A DNA stretch of 64,000 nucleotides, from assembly GCF_007680845.1 (NCBI RefSeq), contig NZ_VEIY01000002.1, positions 364,217-428,216 of the forward strand, given 5' to 3'. The notes under the pieces are model-generated. The model had not been told where the DNA came from. It was given only the letters and a program-made list of their open reading frames with translations, and ran no database searches. Source of the stretch: Curtobacterium pusillum (lineage in GTDB: Bacteria > Actinomycetota > Actinomycetes > Actinomycetales > Microbacteriaceae). Shown here piece by piece: positions 1-8,285 of the stretch; position 1 is the stretch's first letter, and each line of letters begins with the position of its first letter. Made by a program: the position numbers and the translations under genes.

Positions 1-511
1 GCGTCGGTCCACGTGCCGTCCCAGAGCAGGGCGTCCCGCGCGCGGCCCTCCACGACGAAGCCGATCTTCTCGTAGGAGCGCTGCGCCACGGGGTTGAACG
101 CGTACACCTCGAGCGAGATCCGGTGCAGCCCGACCTCGTCGAACGCCCAGTCCACCACCGCCCGGCCCGCCTCCGTGCCGAACCCCCGACCCCGCACGGC
201 CGGGCCGGCGAGGGCGATCCGGTAGTTCATCGCGCGGTCGTCCTCCTCGAGCTCGTTGAGGACGACCTCCCCCAGGTACGTGCCCTCGGCATCGGTGATC
301 GCGAAGTCCGCGCGGTCCTCGGCCCCCGGGAGCCGTTCGAGGTGCGCCCGGACCCGCTCGCGCGTGAAGGTGCCCCGGGTGCCGGTGAGGCGCATCGCGT
401 CCTGGTCGTCGAGCGCGGCCATGCTCGCGTCGAGGTGCTCCGGCCCGAGCTGCACGAGCCGCAGCCGCTCGGTGGCCAGCTCGGGCTGGGCGGCGAGCCG
501 GTCGGTGATGC

Positions 512-515
<4 letters not shown>
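1..515 (-). CDS. GNAT family N-acetyltransferase (3' end beyond window)
   Basis: Read on the minus strand this is about 171 residues of a GNAT acetyltransferase whose 3' end lies off the left edge. The acetyl-CoA binding motif is RGRGFGTE (residues 108-115), followed by the typical HRISLEVYAFN strand and an NPVAQRSYEKIGF segment near 141-153. It resembles the RimJ/RimL-like single-domain proteins that acetylate protein N termini or small amines; the substrate cannot be read from the sequence. The GTG start at 515 overlaps the TGA stop of the upstream RlmA-type gene as GTGA, so the two are probably co-translated. Confidence 0.85.
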
Positions 516-1411
<896 letters not shown>

Positions 1412-1446
1412 GTCGTCCAGCGTACGGGCGTCGGTAGCCTGGTCGG

Positions 1447-2211
1447 ATGTCGCTGCAGACGCTCTTCGGGCTCGACGGTCGGACCGCCCTCGTCACGGGG
1501 GGCAGTTCGGGCGTCGGGCGGGCGATCGCGCTCGCCCTCGCGGACGCCGGAGCGCACGTCCTCGTCGCGGCGCGGACCCGCGGCACCATCGACGAGTCGG
1601 TGTCGGCGATCCGGGAGGGCGGGGGCTCCGCGGACGGCATCGTCGCGGACCTCTCCACCCGCGCCGGAGCGCACGCGCTCGCCGACGTCGCCGATGCCGC
1701 AGGTGGCGTCGACGTGCTCGTGCACTCGGCGGGGATCAACCTCCGACCACCGATGGACGAGCTCGACGAGGACACGTGGGACGCCACGATGGCCGTGAAC
1801 CTCGACGCGCCGTTCGTCCTCGGGCAGCGGCTCGCACCCGGGATGGCGGCGCGCGGGTACGGCCGGATCATCGGCATCAGCTCGCAGCAGGCGCACCGGC
1901 CCTTCGCCGCCAGCGGCGCCTACGGCGTCTCAAAGGCCGCTCTGGAGGCGCTGGCCCGGTCCCAGGCGGAGGCGTGGTCGGCGCAGGGGGTCACCTCCAA
2001 CGTCCTCGTCCCCGGCTTCGTGCAGACCGCGCTGAACCGGCGGCTCAGCGCGGACCCCGCCGCCGTCGAGCGGCTCGCGGCACGCACGCTCGTCGGGCGG
2101 AACGGGCTCGCGTCGGACTTCGCGGCGGCGGCGGTGTTCCTCGCCGGACCGGGTTCCGCGTACGTCACCGGGCAGTCGATCGCGGTCGACGGCGGGTTCT
2201 CGGTGCACTGA
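1447..2211 (+). CDS. SDR family oxidoreductase
   Basis: A 254-residue classical short-chain dehydrogenase/reductase. The nucleotide-binding motif TGGSSGVG spans 17-24, the structural Asn is in MAVNLD (118), the catalytic Ser is about 146 (GISSQQ), and Tyr159 and Lys163 form YGVSK. The C-terminal GQSIAVDGGFSVH is the usual SDR ending. Such proteins reduce or oxidise alcohols or ketones with NAD(P); the overall sequence is closest to gluconate 5-dehydrogenase and 3-oxoacyl-ACP reductase types, but the substrate is undetermined. It stands alone, divergent from the RlmA-type gene. Confidence 0.9.
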   Translation: MSLQTLFGLDGRTALVTGGSSGVGRAIALALADAGAHVLVAARTRGTIDESVSAIREGGGSADGIVADLSTRAGAHALADVADAAGGVDVLVHSAGINLRPPMDELDEDTWDATMAVNLDAPFVLGQRLAPGMAARGYGRIIGISSQQAHRPFAASGAYGVSKAALEALARSQAEAWSAQGVTSNVLVPGFVQTALNRRLSADPAAVERLAARTLVGRNGLASDFAAAAVFLAGPGSAYVTGQSIAVDGGFSVH

Positions 2212-2278
2212 CCGGCGGTGTGCTCGGGGCGCAGACCGTCGTCGTCCGCCGTGCGGAGCGCGTCGGTACGGTCGTGGC

Positions 2279-2905
2279 ATGGCCGTCATCCACCGCGCAG
2301 ACCTCCGACCGTCGAAGCTCGAGGCGCTCGCCGCGTGGTTGCCCGCGCAGCCGTGGAGCGGGGTGGTGGCGGGCGTCGCACTCGAGGTCGCCGGGAAGTT
2401 CCGGTTCGACGACCCGGACGGCGAGGTCGGAGTGGAGACGATCCTCGTCCGGACTGCGGACGGCCGGGTGCTGCACGCACCCCTGACCTACCGCGGCGCG
2501 CCGCTGGCCGGCGCCGAGGACCTCCTCGCCACCGAGATGCACCACTCCGTGCTCGGCCGGCGCTGGGTGTACGACGCCGTCGGCGACCCGGTGTACGCCG
2601 ACGTCGTGCGCCGGGCGATCGTCACCGGCGGCCACGAGGCAGCGCTCGAGCGTGCCGACGGGTCCGGCGTGTGGGACGCGGAGGGTCGGGCGGTCGGCAG
2701 CGGTTCAGCGCCGGACTCCCCCACGGTCACCTCGGTGTCGGTGCGGTCCGACGGCACGCGGTCGCTCGTCGACACCGGGCACGGCACGCTCTCCGTCCTC
2801 CGGGTCGTCGGTGCGCACCTCGGGACGGCGCAGCCGTCCGGCGAGCACCTCACCGCCGAGTGGGGTTCCGGCGAGCGCGCGGTGCTCGTCGTGCTGCGGC
2901 AGTAG
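2279..2905 (+). CDS. Maltokinase N-terminal-cap-like protein
   Basis: A 208-residue protein opening MAVIHRADLRPSKLEALAAW with a following PW, the signature of the N-terminal cap domain of actinobacterial maltokinases, here without the kinase domain. Stand-alone cap proteins of this kind are common in actinobacteria and are often mislabelled as glucan branching proteins. There are no catalytic motifs, no signal peptide and no membrane segment, so an enzymatic role cannot be claimed. A paired-repeat hairpin begins 15 bases after the stop. Confidence 0.7.
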   Translation: MAVIHRADLRPSKLEALAAWLPAQPWSGVVAGVALEVAGKFRFDDPDGEVGVETILVRTADGRVLHAPLTYRGAPLAGAEDLLATEMHHSVLGRRWVYDAVGDPVYADVVRRAIVTGGHEAALERADGSGVWDAEGRAVGSGSAPDSPTVTSVSVRSDGTRSLVDTGHGTLSVLRVVGAHLGTAQPSGEHLTAEWGSGERAVLVVLRQ

Positions 2906-2920
2906 ACGCGCCCGGACGTC

Positions 2921-2962
2921 GGACGGGAGGCGCGGGTCGGCGCCGCACCGCGCCTCCCGTCC
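2921..2962. terminator. Paired GGAGGCGCGG repeat, likely rho-independent-type hairpin
   Basis: Perfect 15-base arms, GGACGGGAGGCGCGG (2921-2935) and its complement (2948-2962), around a 12-base loop. It lies just after the maltokinase-cap-like gene and before the aldo/keto reductase. There is no T-run, as is usual for actinobacterial hairpin terminators. One of five such elements in the window. Confidence 0.7.
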
Positions 2963-3035
2963 GCCTGTCCCCACGTCGGATGCCGGTACGGACAGGGCCT
3001 GCCTGTCCGGTGTGGACGATGGCAGGATCGTGGGT

Positions 3036-3962
3036 GTGAAGACACTGGAGTTGCCACAGACCGACCTCACCGCCTCCGACGTCGTCGTCGGACTCATGCG
3101 GATCAACGACATGAGCGACGAGGACATCCGCGCGCTCTACGCCGCCTCCCGGGACGCCGGCGTGACCATGTTCGACCACGCCCCGGTGTACGGCGGCTGG
3201 CACGGCTGCGAGGAGCGGTTCGGCGCGGCCGTGACGCTCTCGGCGTCCGAGCGGTCGGACATCGTCCTGCAGACCAAGGTCGGCATCCGCCAGGGCTACT
3301 TCGACTTCTCGTACGAGCACATCCTGGAGTCCGTCGAGGAGTCCCTGACCGCGCTCCGCACCGACTCCATCGACGTCCTGCTCCTCCACCGCCCCGACGC
3401 CCTGGTCGAGCCGGACGAGGTCGCACGGGCCTTCGACGAGCTGCACGCCGCCGGGAAGGTCCACCACTTCGGCGTCTCGAACCACACGCCGGGCCAGGTC
3501 GAGCTGCTCCGTCGCTCGGTGCAGCAGCCGCTCGCCTTCAACCAGGTGCAGCTGAGCATCACGCACGCGAACGTCATCGCGCAGGGCGTCTCGGCGAACA
3601 TGGCCGGCCTCGACCAGTCGATCGACCGCGACAACGACATCCTCAACCACTCGCGCCTCAACGGGATCACGCTGCAGGCCTGGTCGCCGTTCCAGAAGGG
3701 CTTCTTCGACGGCGTCTTCCTGGGCGACCGCGAGCACTACGCCGAGCTGAACGACGTCCTCGACGAGGTCGCCGCCGCCCACGGGGTCACCCCGACCGGC
3801 ATCGCCGTCGCGTGGATCACTCGGCACCCGGCGCACTTCCAGGTCGTCCTCGGCACCACGAACCCGCAGCGCGTCCGGGAGTCGGCCGCCGGGTCGGACG
3901 TCGAGCTCTCCCGCGAGGAGTGGTACCGGATCTTCACGGCGGCGGGGCACACCGTCCCCTGA
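3036..3962 (+). CDS. Aldo/keto reductase, YdhF-like
   Basis: A 308-residue NADPH-dependent (alpha/beta)8-barrel reductase. The catalytic set is visible: Asp47 and Tyr52 in MFDHAPVYGG, Lys81 in LQTKVG and His118 in LLLHRPD. SWSPF-like and GVSNHTP strands follow, and the sequence pattern (QLSITHANVI, WSPFQKGFFDG) matches the E. coli YdhF group. GTG at 3036 is chosen because AGGA lies 8 bases upstream; an in-frame GTG two codons earlier is possible. The natural substrate is unknown. A GNAT gene follows 22 bases downstream in the same direction. Confidence 0.88.
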   Translation: MKTLELPQTDLTASDVVVGLMRINDMSDEDIRALYAASRDAGVTMFDHAPVYGGWHGCEERFGAAVTLSASERSDIVLQTKVGIRQGYFDFSYEHILESVEESLTALRTDSIDVLLLHRPDALVEPDEVARAFDELHAAGKVHHFGVSNHTPGQVELLRRSVQQPLAFNQVQLSITHANVIAQGVSANMAGLDQSIDRDNDILNHSRLNGITLQAWSPFQKGFFDGVFLGDREHYAELNDVLDEVAAAHGVTPTGIAVAWITRHPAHFQVVLGTTNPQRVRESAAGSDVELSREEWYRIFTAAGHTVP

Positions 3963-3984
3963 CCGGATCGGGCAGGGTGGGGTC

Positions 3985-4503
3985 GTGCTCCGAGACCTCG
4001 CCCTGCCCACCACGCTCTCCGCCCGCGCCGGCACCGTCACGCTCCGGAACGCCGCGGCCGACGACCTGGACGACCTGATGACCCTCCTGTCGGACGACCC
4101 GATCAGCGCCGCCCGCGGTGACGTCGCAGACGCCGAGGACCGTCCGCTGTACGCCGCCGCGCTCCGGACGATCGCGGCGGACCCGGCGAACGCCGTCCTC
4201 GTCGCGACGGACGAGGCAGGCGACATCGTCGGGACGCTGCAGCTCACCACGATCCCGGGCATGGCCCGCCGCGGCTCGGCCCGGCTGCTCGTCGAGGCGG
4301 TGCGAGTCCGCAGTGCCGTGCGCTCGGGCGGGATCGGCAGCGTGCTCATGCGGTGGGTGACCGACGTGGCCGCGCGGGACCTCGGGACGTCGCTCGTCCA
4401 GTTGACGTCCGACGCCGACCGGACCGACGCGCACCGGTTCTACGAACGGCTCGGGTTCAGTGCCTCACACCTCGGCTTCAAATACCGGGTGCCCGACGCC
4501 TGA
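3985..4503 (+). CDS. GNAT family N-acetyltransferase
   Basis: A 172-residue single-domain acetyltransferase. The acetyl-CoA motif is VRVRSAVRSGGIGSVLM (about 107-123) and the C-terminal part reads AHRFYERLGF, the typical GNAT helix and strand. It begins at a GTG preceded by a G-rich ribosome site. Co-directional with the aldo/keto reductase and probably transcribed with it. The acyl acceptor is not predictable. Confidence 0.85.
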   Translation: MLRDLALPTTLSARAGTVTLRNAAADDLDDLMTLLSDDPISAARGDVADAEDRPLYAAALRTIAADPANAVLVATDEAGDIVGTLQLTTIPGMARRGSARLLVEAVRVRSAVRSGGIGSVLMRWVTDVAARDLGTSLVQLTSDADRTDAHRFYERLGFSASHLGFKYRVPDA

Positions 4504-4523
4504 ACGAAGCCGCCGGGTGAGGG

Positions 4524-4727
4524 TCAGTCGGCGCTGGTCGGCGCGCTCGGCACGCTGACGTCGACCGGCGACACCCGCGCGGGATCGGCGGACGCGCCGC
4601 CCACGACGTCGAAGGTGATGCCGAGCTCGGCGGCCGTCTCGGCATCGAGCTCGAGACCGTTCTCGGTCACCTGGTCCTCGGGGATCGCACGACCCTGCGA
4701 CGGATCGAACGAGTTCGCAATCGACAT
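4524..4727 (-). CDS. Small acidic protein, paralogue of the next gene
   Basis: A 67-residue protein that opens MSIANSFDPSQGRAIPED and is rich in Asp, Glu and Val. It has no recognised domain, signal or membrane segment. It aligns at its N terminus with the neighbouring gene (MSMSTPFDPEQDGRSIP). An upstream in-frame ATG at 4739 (adding MLVG) follows a GGGACGGG stretch, so the start is uncertain. Function unknown. It is the last gene of the minus-strand run that includes the mannosidase-type gene. Confidence 0.6.
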   Translation of the reverse strand: MSIANSFDPSQGRAIPEDQVTENGLELDAETAAELGITFDVVGGASADPARVSPVDVSVPSAPTSAD

Positions 4728-4749
4728 GCCGACGAGCATGCCCGTCCCG

Positions 4750-4766
4750 CTTGGCAATCCGCCAAG
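4750..4766. promoter_or_regulatory. Small hairpin between the two acidic-protein genes
   Basis: CTTGGC and GCCAAG arms around AATCC, lying between the stop of the upstream and the start of the downstream acidic-protein gene. It could be a weak attenuator, terminator or operator. Confidence 0.35.
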
Positions 4767-4791
4767 AACGGGGACAGCGCACCCGATGCGG

Positions 4792-5022
4792 TCAGAGGTC
4801 GTCCGGGTGCAGGCGGTCGCCGGCCTGCGGGCGCCGGAACACCGGTCCGCCGCCGGCCTCGTCCTCGTCGTCGTGCCGGACGGGCGAGACACTCGGGTCG
4901 CCGGAGTCCGGGCCGACGTCGGCGCCGCGGTCCTCCTCGATCTGGAGCTCGTCCTCGTCGGAGCCGTCCACGGGGATGGACCGGCCGTCTTGTTCGGGAT
5001 CGAACGGTGTGCTCATCGACAT
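4792..5022 (-). CDS. Small acidic protein, paralogue of the previous gene
   Basis: A 76-residue highly acidic protein (MSMSTPFDPEQDGRSIP, then many Asp/Glu) with a proline- and arginine-containing C terminus ending RPQAGDRLHPDDL. A second in-frame ATG at 5016 is possible. Only the first 18 or so residues match the neighbouring paralogue; the remainder has diverged. No motif indicates a function. It lies 34 bases downstream of the mannosidase-type gene. Confidence 0.6.
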   Translation of the reverse strand: MSMSTPFDPEQDGRSIPVDGSDEDELQIEEDRGADVGPDSGDPSVSPVRHDDEDEAGGGPVFRRPQAGDRLHPDDL

Positions 5023-5056
5023 GGGCCGAGCATGCTCCGGCTCGGTGAACGGCGGG

Positions 5057-8000
5057 TCAACGCTGTCCGTCCGCCGCGACGAGTTCGAGCTGCGTGAGCG
5101 GCAGGTCGGACACGGCGGTGAGGGTGAACGCGGTCCCGGAACCCTGCAGCCGGAACACCCGCGTCTGGCCGGGCCACTCGAACTCCGCGTCCTGCACGGT
5201 GACGCGGGTGTCGCCGAGCGCGGCGTCCCACGAGTAGACACCGGGGTCCGACGCGGTGACGGTGTACAGCGACACCGGCGTCGACGGGACCGCGAAGGCG
5301 ACCGAGGTCCCCGCGGTGAGCGCCGTGACGGTCCGTCCGGTGTCGTCACTGAGCGGGCTGAGCCCCACGGGCAGCAGGTCGACCGGGGTGTCCCGGTACC
5401 CGTGCACCTCGGACGCCGAGACCGGACGGGTGTCCGCTGCCCAGCCCTCGGGCGTCTCCGACAGGGTGAACTCGATGCGCGAGGCCGACACGACGACCGC
5501 GTGCGGGATGCTGATCGACGTCCACGGTTCCCCGTCGACCGTGACCGATGCGATGTAGGCGCCGGAGGACCCCTCGGCGACCTCGATGACGGTGGGTGTC
5601 CCACTGCCCGATGCGCGCTGGTGCAGCACGGTCCTGCGGACGGACGGCGGCACGAGCACGTAGGACCCGGTCGACGGGGCGAGCGGGTAGAGGCCGATCG
5701 TCGCGAACACGTACCAGGCGCTCATCTCGCCGTTGTCCTCGTCGCCGGGGTAGCCCTGCCCGAGGTCGGACCCGACGAACAGCCGCTCCAGGGAGTCCCG
5801 CACGATCCGGTGCGCGTCGTCGTGGCGCCCGGTGAACATCGGGAAGAACGGGATGTGGTGCGCGGGCTGGTTCGACAGCCCGAGCATGCCGGTCCGGACG
5901 TCGCGCGCCTCGGTCATCTCGTGGATCGGGAACCCGTACGACCCCGAGCGCTCCGAGGAGCCGGTCTCGGGCGTCGCGAAGAACGCGTCGAGCGCGGCAT
6001 CGAAGTGGTCGGGTCCGCCGTGCAGGTCGACGACGCCGGCACCGTCGTGCGGTGCGGTGAAGGCGGTCCCCCACGCGTTCGTCTCGGTGTAGTCGTCGCC
6101 CCAGTCGCGCGGGTCGAACTCGGAGCCGACCCGCCACGATCCGTCGGGGTCACGCCCGAGGAAGAACCCGCGTTCGGAGTCGAACACGTTGCGGTACTGC
6201 AGGGACCGGCGGGAGAACCACTCGGCCTCGGCCTCGTACCGGGCGAGGTCCGCCGGGGTCGTCGCGCGCGAGGCGAGCAAGCCTGCCATCACGGCCAGGC
6301 CCCAGTCGTTGATGGCTGCGTCGAGCGTCCAGCTCATCCCCTCGTGGGTCGCGGTGTCGACGTGGCCGCGGAAGGCACCCGGGAGGCTCCCCTTCCGTCC
6401 GACCCGCTCGTCCCGCGGCGGGGCGGTCGCGTTCCGCAGTGCGCTCCGGTACGCCTCCGCCAGGTCGAACCCGGTGACGCCGCGCGCCGCGAGGTCCGCG
6501 AAGACGGTGTCGCTCGTGGTGCCGGTCATGCAGTCCTCGGCACCGGGAGCACTCCACCGCGGGGTCCAGCCGCCGTCGTGGAAGTGCGCGACGAAGCCCT
6601 GCGCGAGCTCGGCCGCCGTGTCCGGGGTGAGGAGCGCCAGCAGCGGCCAGGCCGTGCGGTAGGTGTCCCAGAACCCGTTCGTCGTGGTGAACGGCCCCTC
6701 GACGACCTCGGGGCCGGGTTCGTCACGGATGGGTTCGGCCTGCACGGCGCCGTACGGGGAGCGGTGCCGGGGCGTGCCGTCGAGCGCGGTCTCGCCGGCA
6801 CGGTTCGGGTAGAGGAACAGCCGGTACAGGCCCGAGTACAGGGCGGTGAGCTGGTCCGGGGTGGCGCCGCCGAAGGACAGCGTCGCGAGTTCCCCGGTCC
6901 AACGCCGCTCGGCCTCGGAGCGCATCTCGTCGAAGGAGCCGGCGGCGTCCAGGTTCGCGCGGGCGTCCGCGAAGGAGACGGTGGAGATGCCGAGCAGCAC
7001 GTCGGTGTCACCCGACACCGACAGCCACCCGCGCAGCTCCTGCTCGCCCACGGTCGTGTGGTCGGCGGTCACCCCCGGGATCCGGACGTGCACGAAGTGC
7101 GGCGGCGTGCCGGGGCGGTCGTCGAGCAGGGCCTCCACCACGGCGACGCCGTCGGTGACCGTCACGGAGACGTCCGACACCCGGCCGTGGTGGTCGAGCA
7201 CGACGCTGCGGACGCCGGTGAAGCGGAAGCCGAGCGCGAACTCCCCCGCGGTCATCTCCGCCGTGACCCCTCCGTCGAGGTCGACCCGGTACCGGTGGGG
7301 TCCGTCGTCCTCGTGGTCGTGGTCGAAGCCGAGCGCGCGCGCCGACCGGTCCGGGTCGGGGGTCTCGAGCGGGGACGGCATCACCTGGAAGACGCCGCGG
7401 TCCCCCATCCACGGCGACGGGATGTGACTCGTCGCGAACGCCTGGATCGCGGGACGGAGCCGACCGGTGTCGTCGACGCGGGCGTGCTCCTGGTACGCGT
7501 ACGGCCAGCGGTTGCTCGACGCGTCGGTCATCGGGAGGCCGAAGACCCCACCGTGCGGGAGGCCCACCAGCGGAGCGTTGTTGCCGCGCGAGAACCGGGA
7601 GGACGCCTGGGTCCCTCGGGTCGTGCGGACGTGGCCGAGCGGGGTCGTCGGGGTGGGGCGGGCGGGCTCGATCCGGACGGCGTCGAGCCAGCCGCGGAGC
7701 GCCGGACGCTCACCGTCGACGACGGTGGCGTGCTGGGCGCGCGGTTCGCCGTCATCAGCTGTCGGCTGCGGGGCGGAGCCGAGCCGCGCCTCCAGTCGGT
7801 CGACGACCCGACCCGCGAACGGCGTGAGGTCCACCGCACGCCGGTTCCACTGGTCGACCCACTGCTTGCGGGCGGCGTCCTGCGCCTCCGGGCTGAGCGC
7901 GTCGCCGTACTGGTCCCGAGCGCCGGCATCCGGGTCGCTGAGTCGTGAGCCGTCCGTGAAGACGACGTCGAGCGCGAACGCCGTCGCGTCCCAGAAGTGC

Positions 8001-8239
8001 GGGAGGTCGGCCTCGGTGGGCTCGGACACACCGTCGGGCAGGGTGCGCTCCGGGAACCACACCCAGGAGAGTTCGTCGCCGGCCGCGATCACCCGTCCGG
8101 TGCAGCCGGGGACGACCGCGGTGACGGCCGACTCCCCCGCTCCTCGTTCGACGAGGTACCCGTCCCGGGACTCGAATCCGCCGTGGTTCCGCGCGGCGAC
8201 GGCCGTCGTCGGCCCACCGCTCCGTTGCAGCTCTCGCAC
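5057..8239 (-). CDS. GH92 family glycoside hydrolase (alpha-mannosidase type)
   Basis: A 1060-residue GH92 enzyme, a calcium-dependent exo-acting inverting alpha-mannosidase family. Family motifs are NNAPLVGLPHGG (about 230-240), the glycine-rich DCMTGTTSDTVFADLAARG near 567, SNQPAHHIPFF near 791 and GDEDNGEMSAWYVF near 833, the last carrying the metal/base acidic residues. The order is an N-terminal beta-sandwich then an (alpha/alpha)6 barrel. No signal peptide is seen, so it probably acts inside the cell on imported mannosides. The NQPAHH site replaces the HEP(S/A)HH of well-studied alpha-1,2 enzymes, which suggests another linkage preference. Starts at GTG 8239. Confidence 0.92.
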   Translation of the reverse strand: MRELQRSGGPTTAVAARNHGGFESRDGYLVERGAGESAVTAVVPGCTGRVIAAGDELSWVWFPERTLPDGVSEPTEADLPHFWDATAFALDVVFTDGSRLSDPDAGARDQYGDALSPEAQDAARKQWVDQWNRRAVDLTPFAGRVVDRLEARLGSAPQPTADDGEPRAQHATVVDGERPALRGWLDAVRIEPARPTPTTPLGHVRTTRGTQASSRFSRGNNAPLVGLPHGGVFGLPMTDASSNRWPYAYQEHARVDDTGRLRPAIQAFATSHIPSPWMGDRGVFQVMPSPLETPDPDRSARALGFDHDHEDDGPHRYRVDLDGGVTAEMTAGEFALGFRFTGVRSVVLDHHGRVSDVSVTVTDGVAVVEALLDDRPGTPPHFVHVRIPGVTADHTTVGEQELRGWLSVSGDTDVLLGISTVSFADARANLDAAGSFDEMRSEAERRWTGELATLSFGGATPDQLTALYSGLYRLFLYPNRAGETALDGTPRHRSPYGAVQAEPIRDEPGPEVVEGPFTTTNGFWDTYRTAWPLLALLTPDTAAELAQGFVAHFHDGGWTPRWSAPGAEDCMTGTTSDTVFADLAARGVTGFDLAEAYRSALRNATAPPRDERVGRKGSLPGAFRGHVDTATHEGMSWTLDAAINDWGLAVMAGLLASRATTPADLARYEAEAEWFSRRSLQYRNVFDSERGFFLGRDPDGSWRVGSEFDPRDWGDDYTETNAWGTAFTAPHDGAGVVDLHGGPDHFDAALDAFFATPETGSSERSGSYGFPIHEMTEARDVRTGMLGLSNQPAHHIPFFPMFTGRHDDAHRIVRDSLERLFVGSDLGQGYPGDEDNGEMSAWYVFATIGLYPLAPSTGSYVLVPPSVRRTVLHQRASGSGTPTVIEVAEGSSGAYIASVTVDGEPWTSISIPHAVVVSASRIEFTLSETPEGWAADTRPVSASEVHGYRDTPVDLLPVGLSPLSDDTGRTVTALTAGTSVAFAVPSTPVSLYTVTASDPGVYSWDAALGDTRVTVQDAEFEWPGQTRVFRLQGSGTAFTLTAVSDLPLTQLELVAADGQR
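7784..7797. repeat. Single GGAGGCGCGG-family half-site inside the GH92 gene
   Basis: CCGCGCCTCCAGTC, encoding part of RLEARLGSA. It is the T-variant of the arm (GACTGGAGGCGCGG on the complement). Confidence 0.65.
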
Positions 8240-8285
8240 GCTGCCACCCTATTTGGTCCAGCGTCTGGAGGAAAACCCCGGCGTG

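Noticed and set aside
4751..7948. Plus-strand open frame of 1065 codons antisense to the GH92 gene
   Set aside because: Arginine/valine-rich shadow of the real gene; no ribosome site or domain, and the minus-strand frame has full GH92 motifs.
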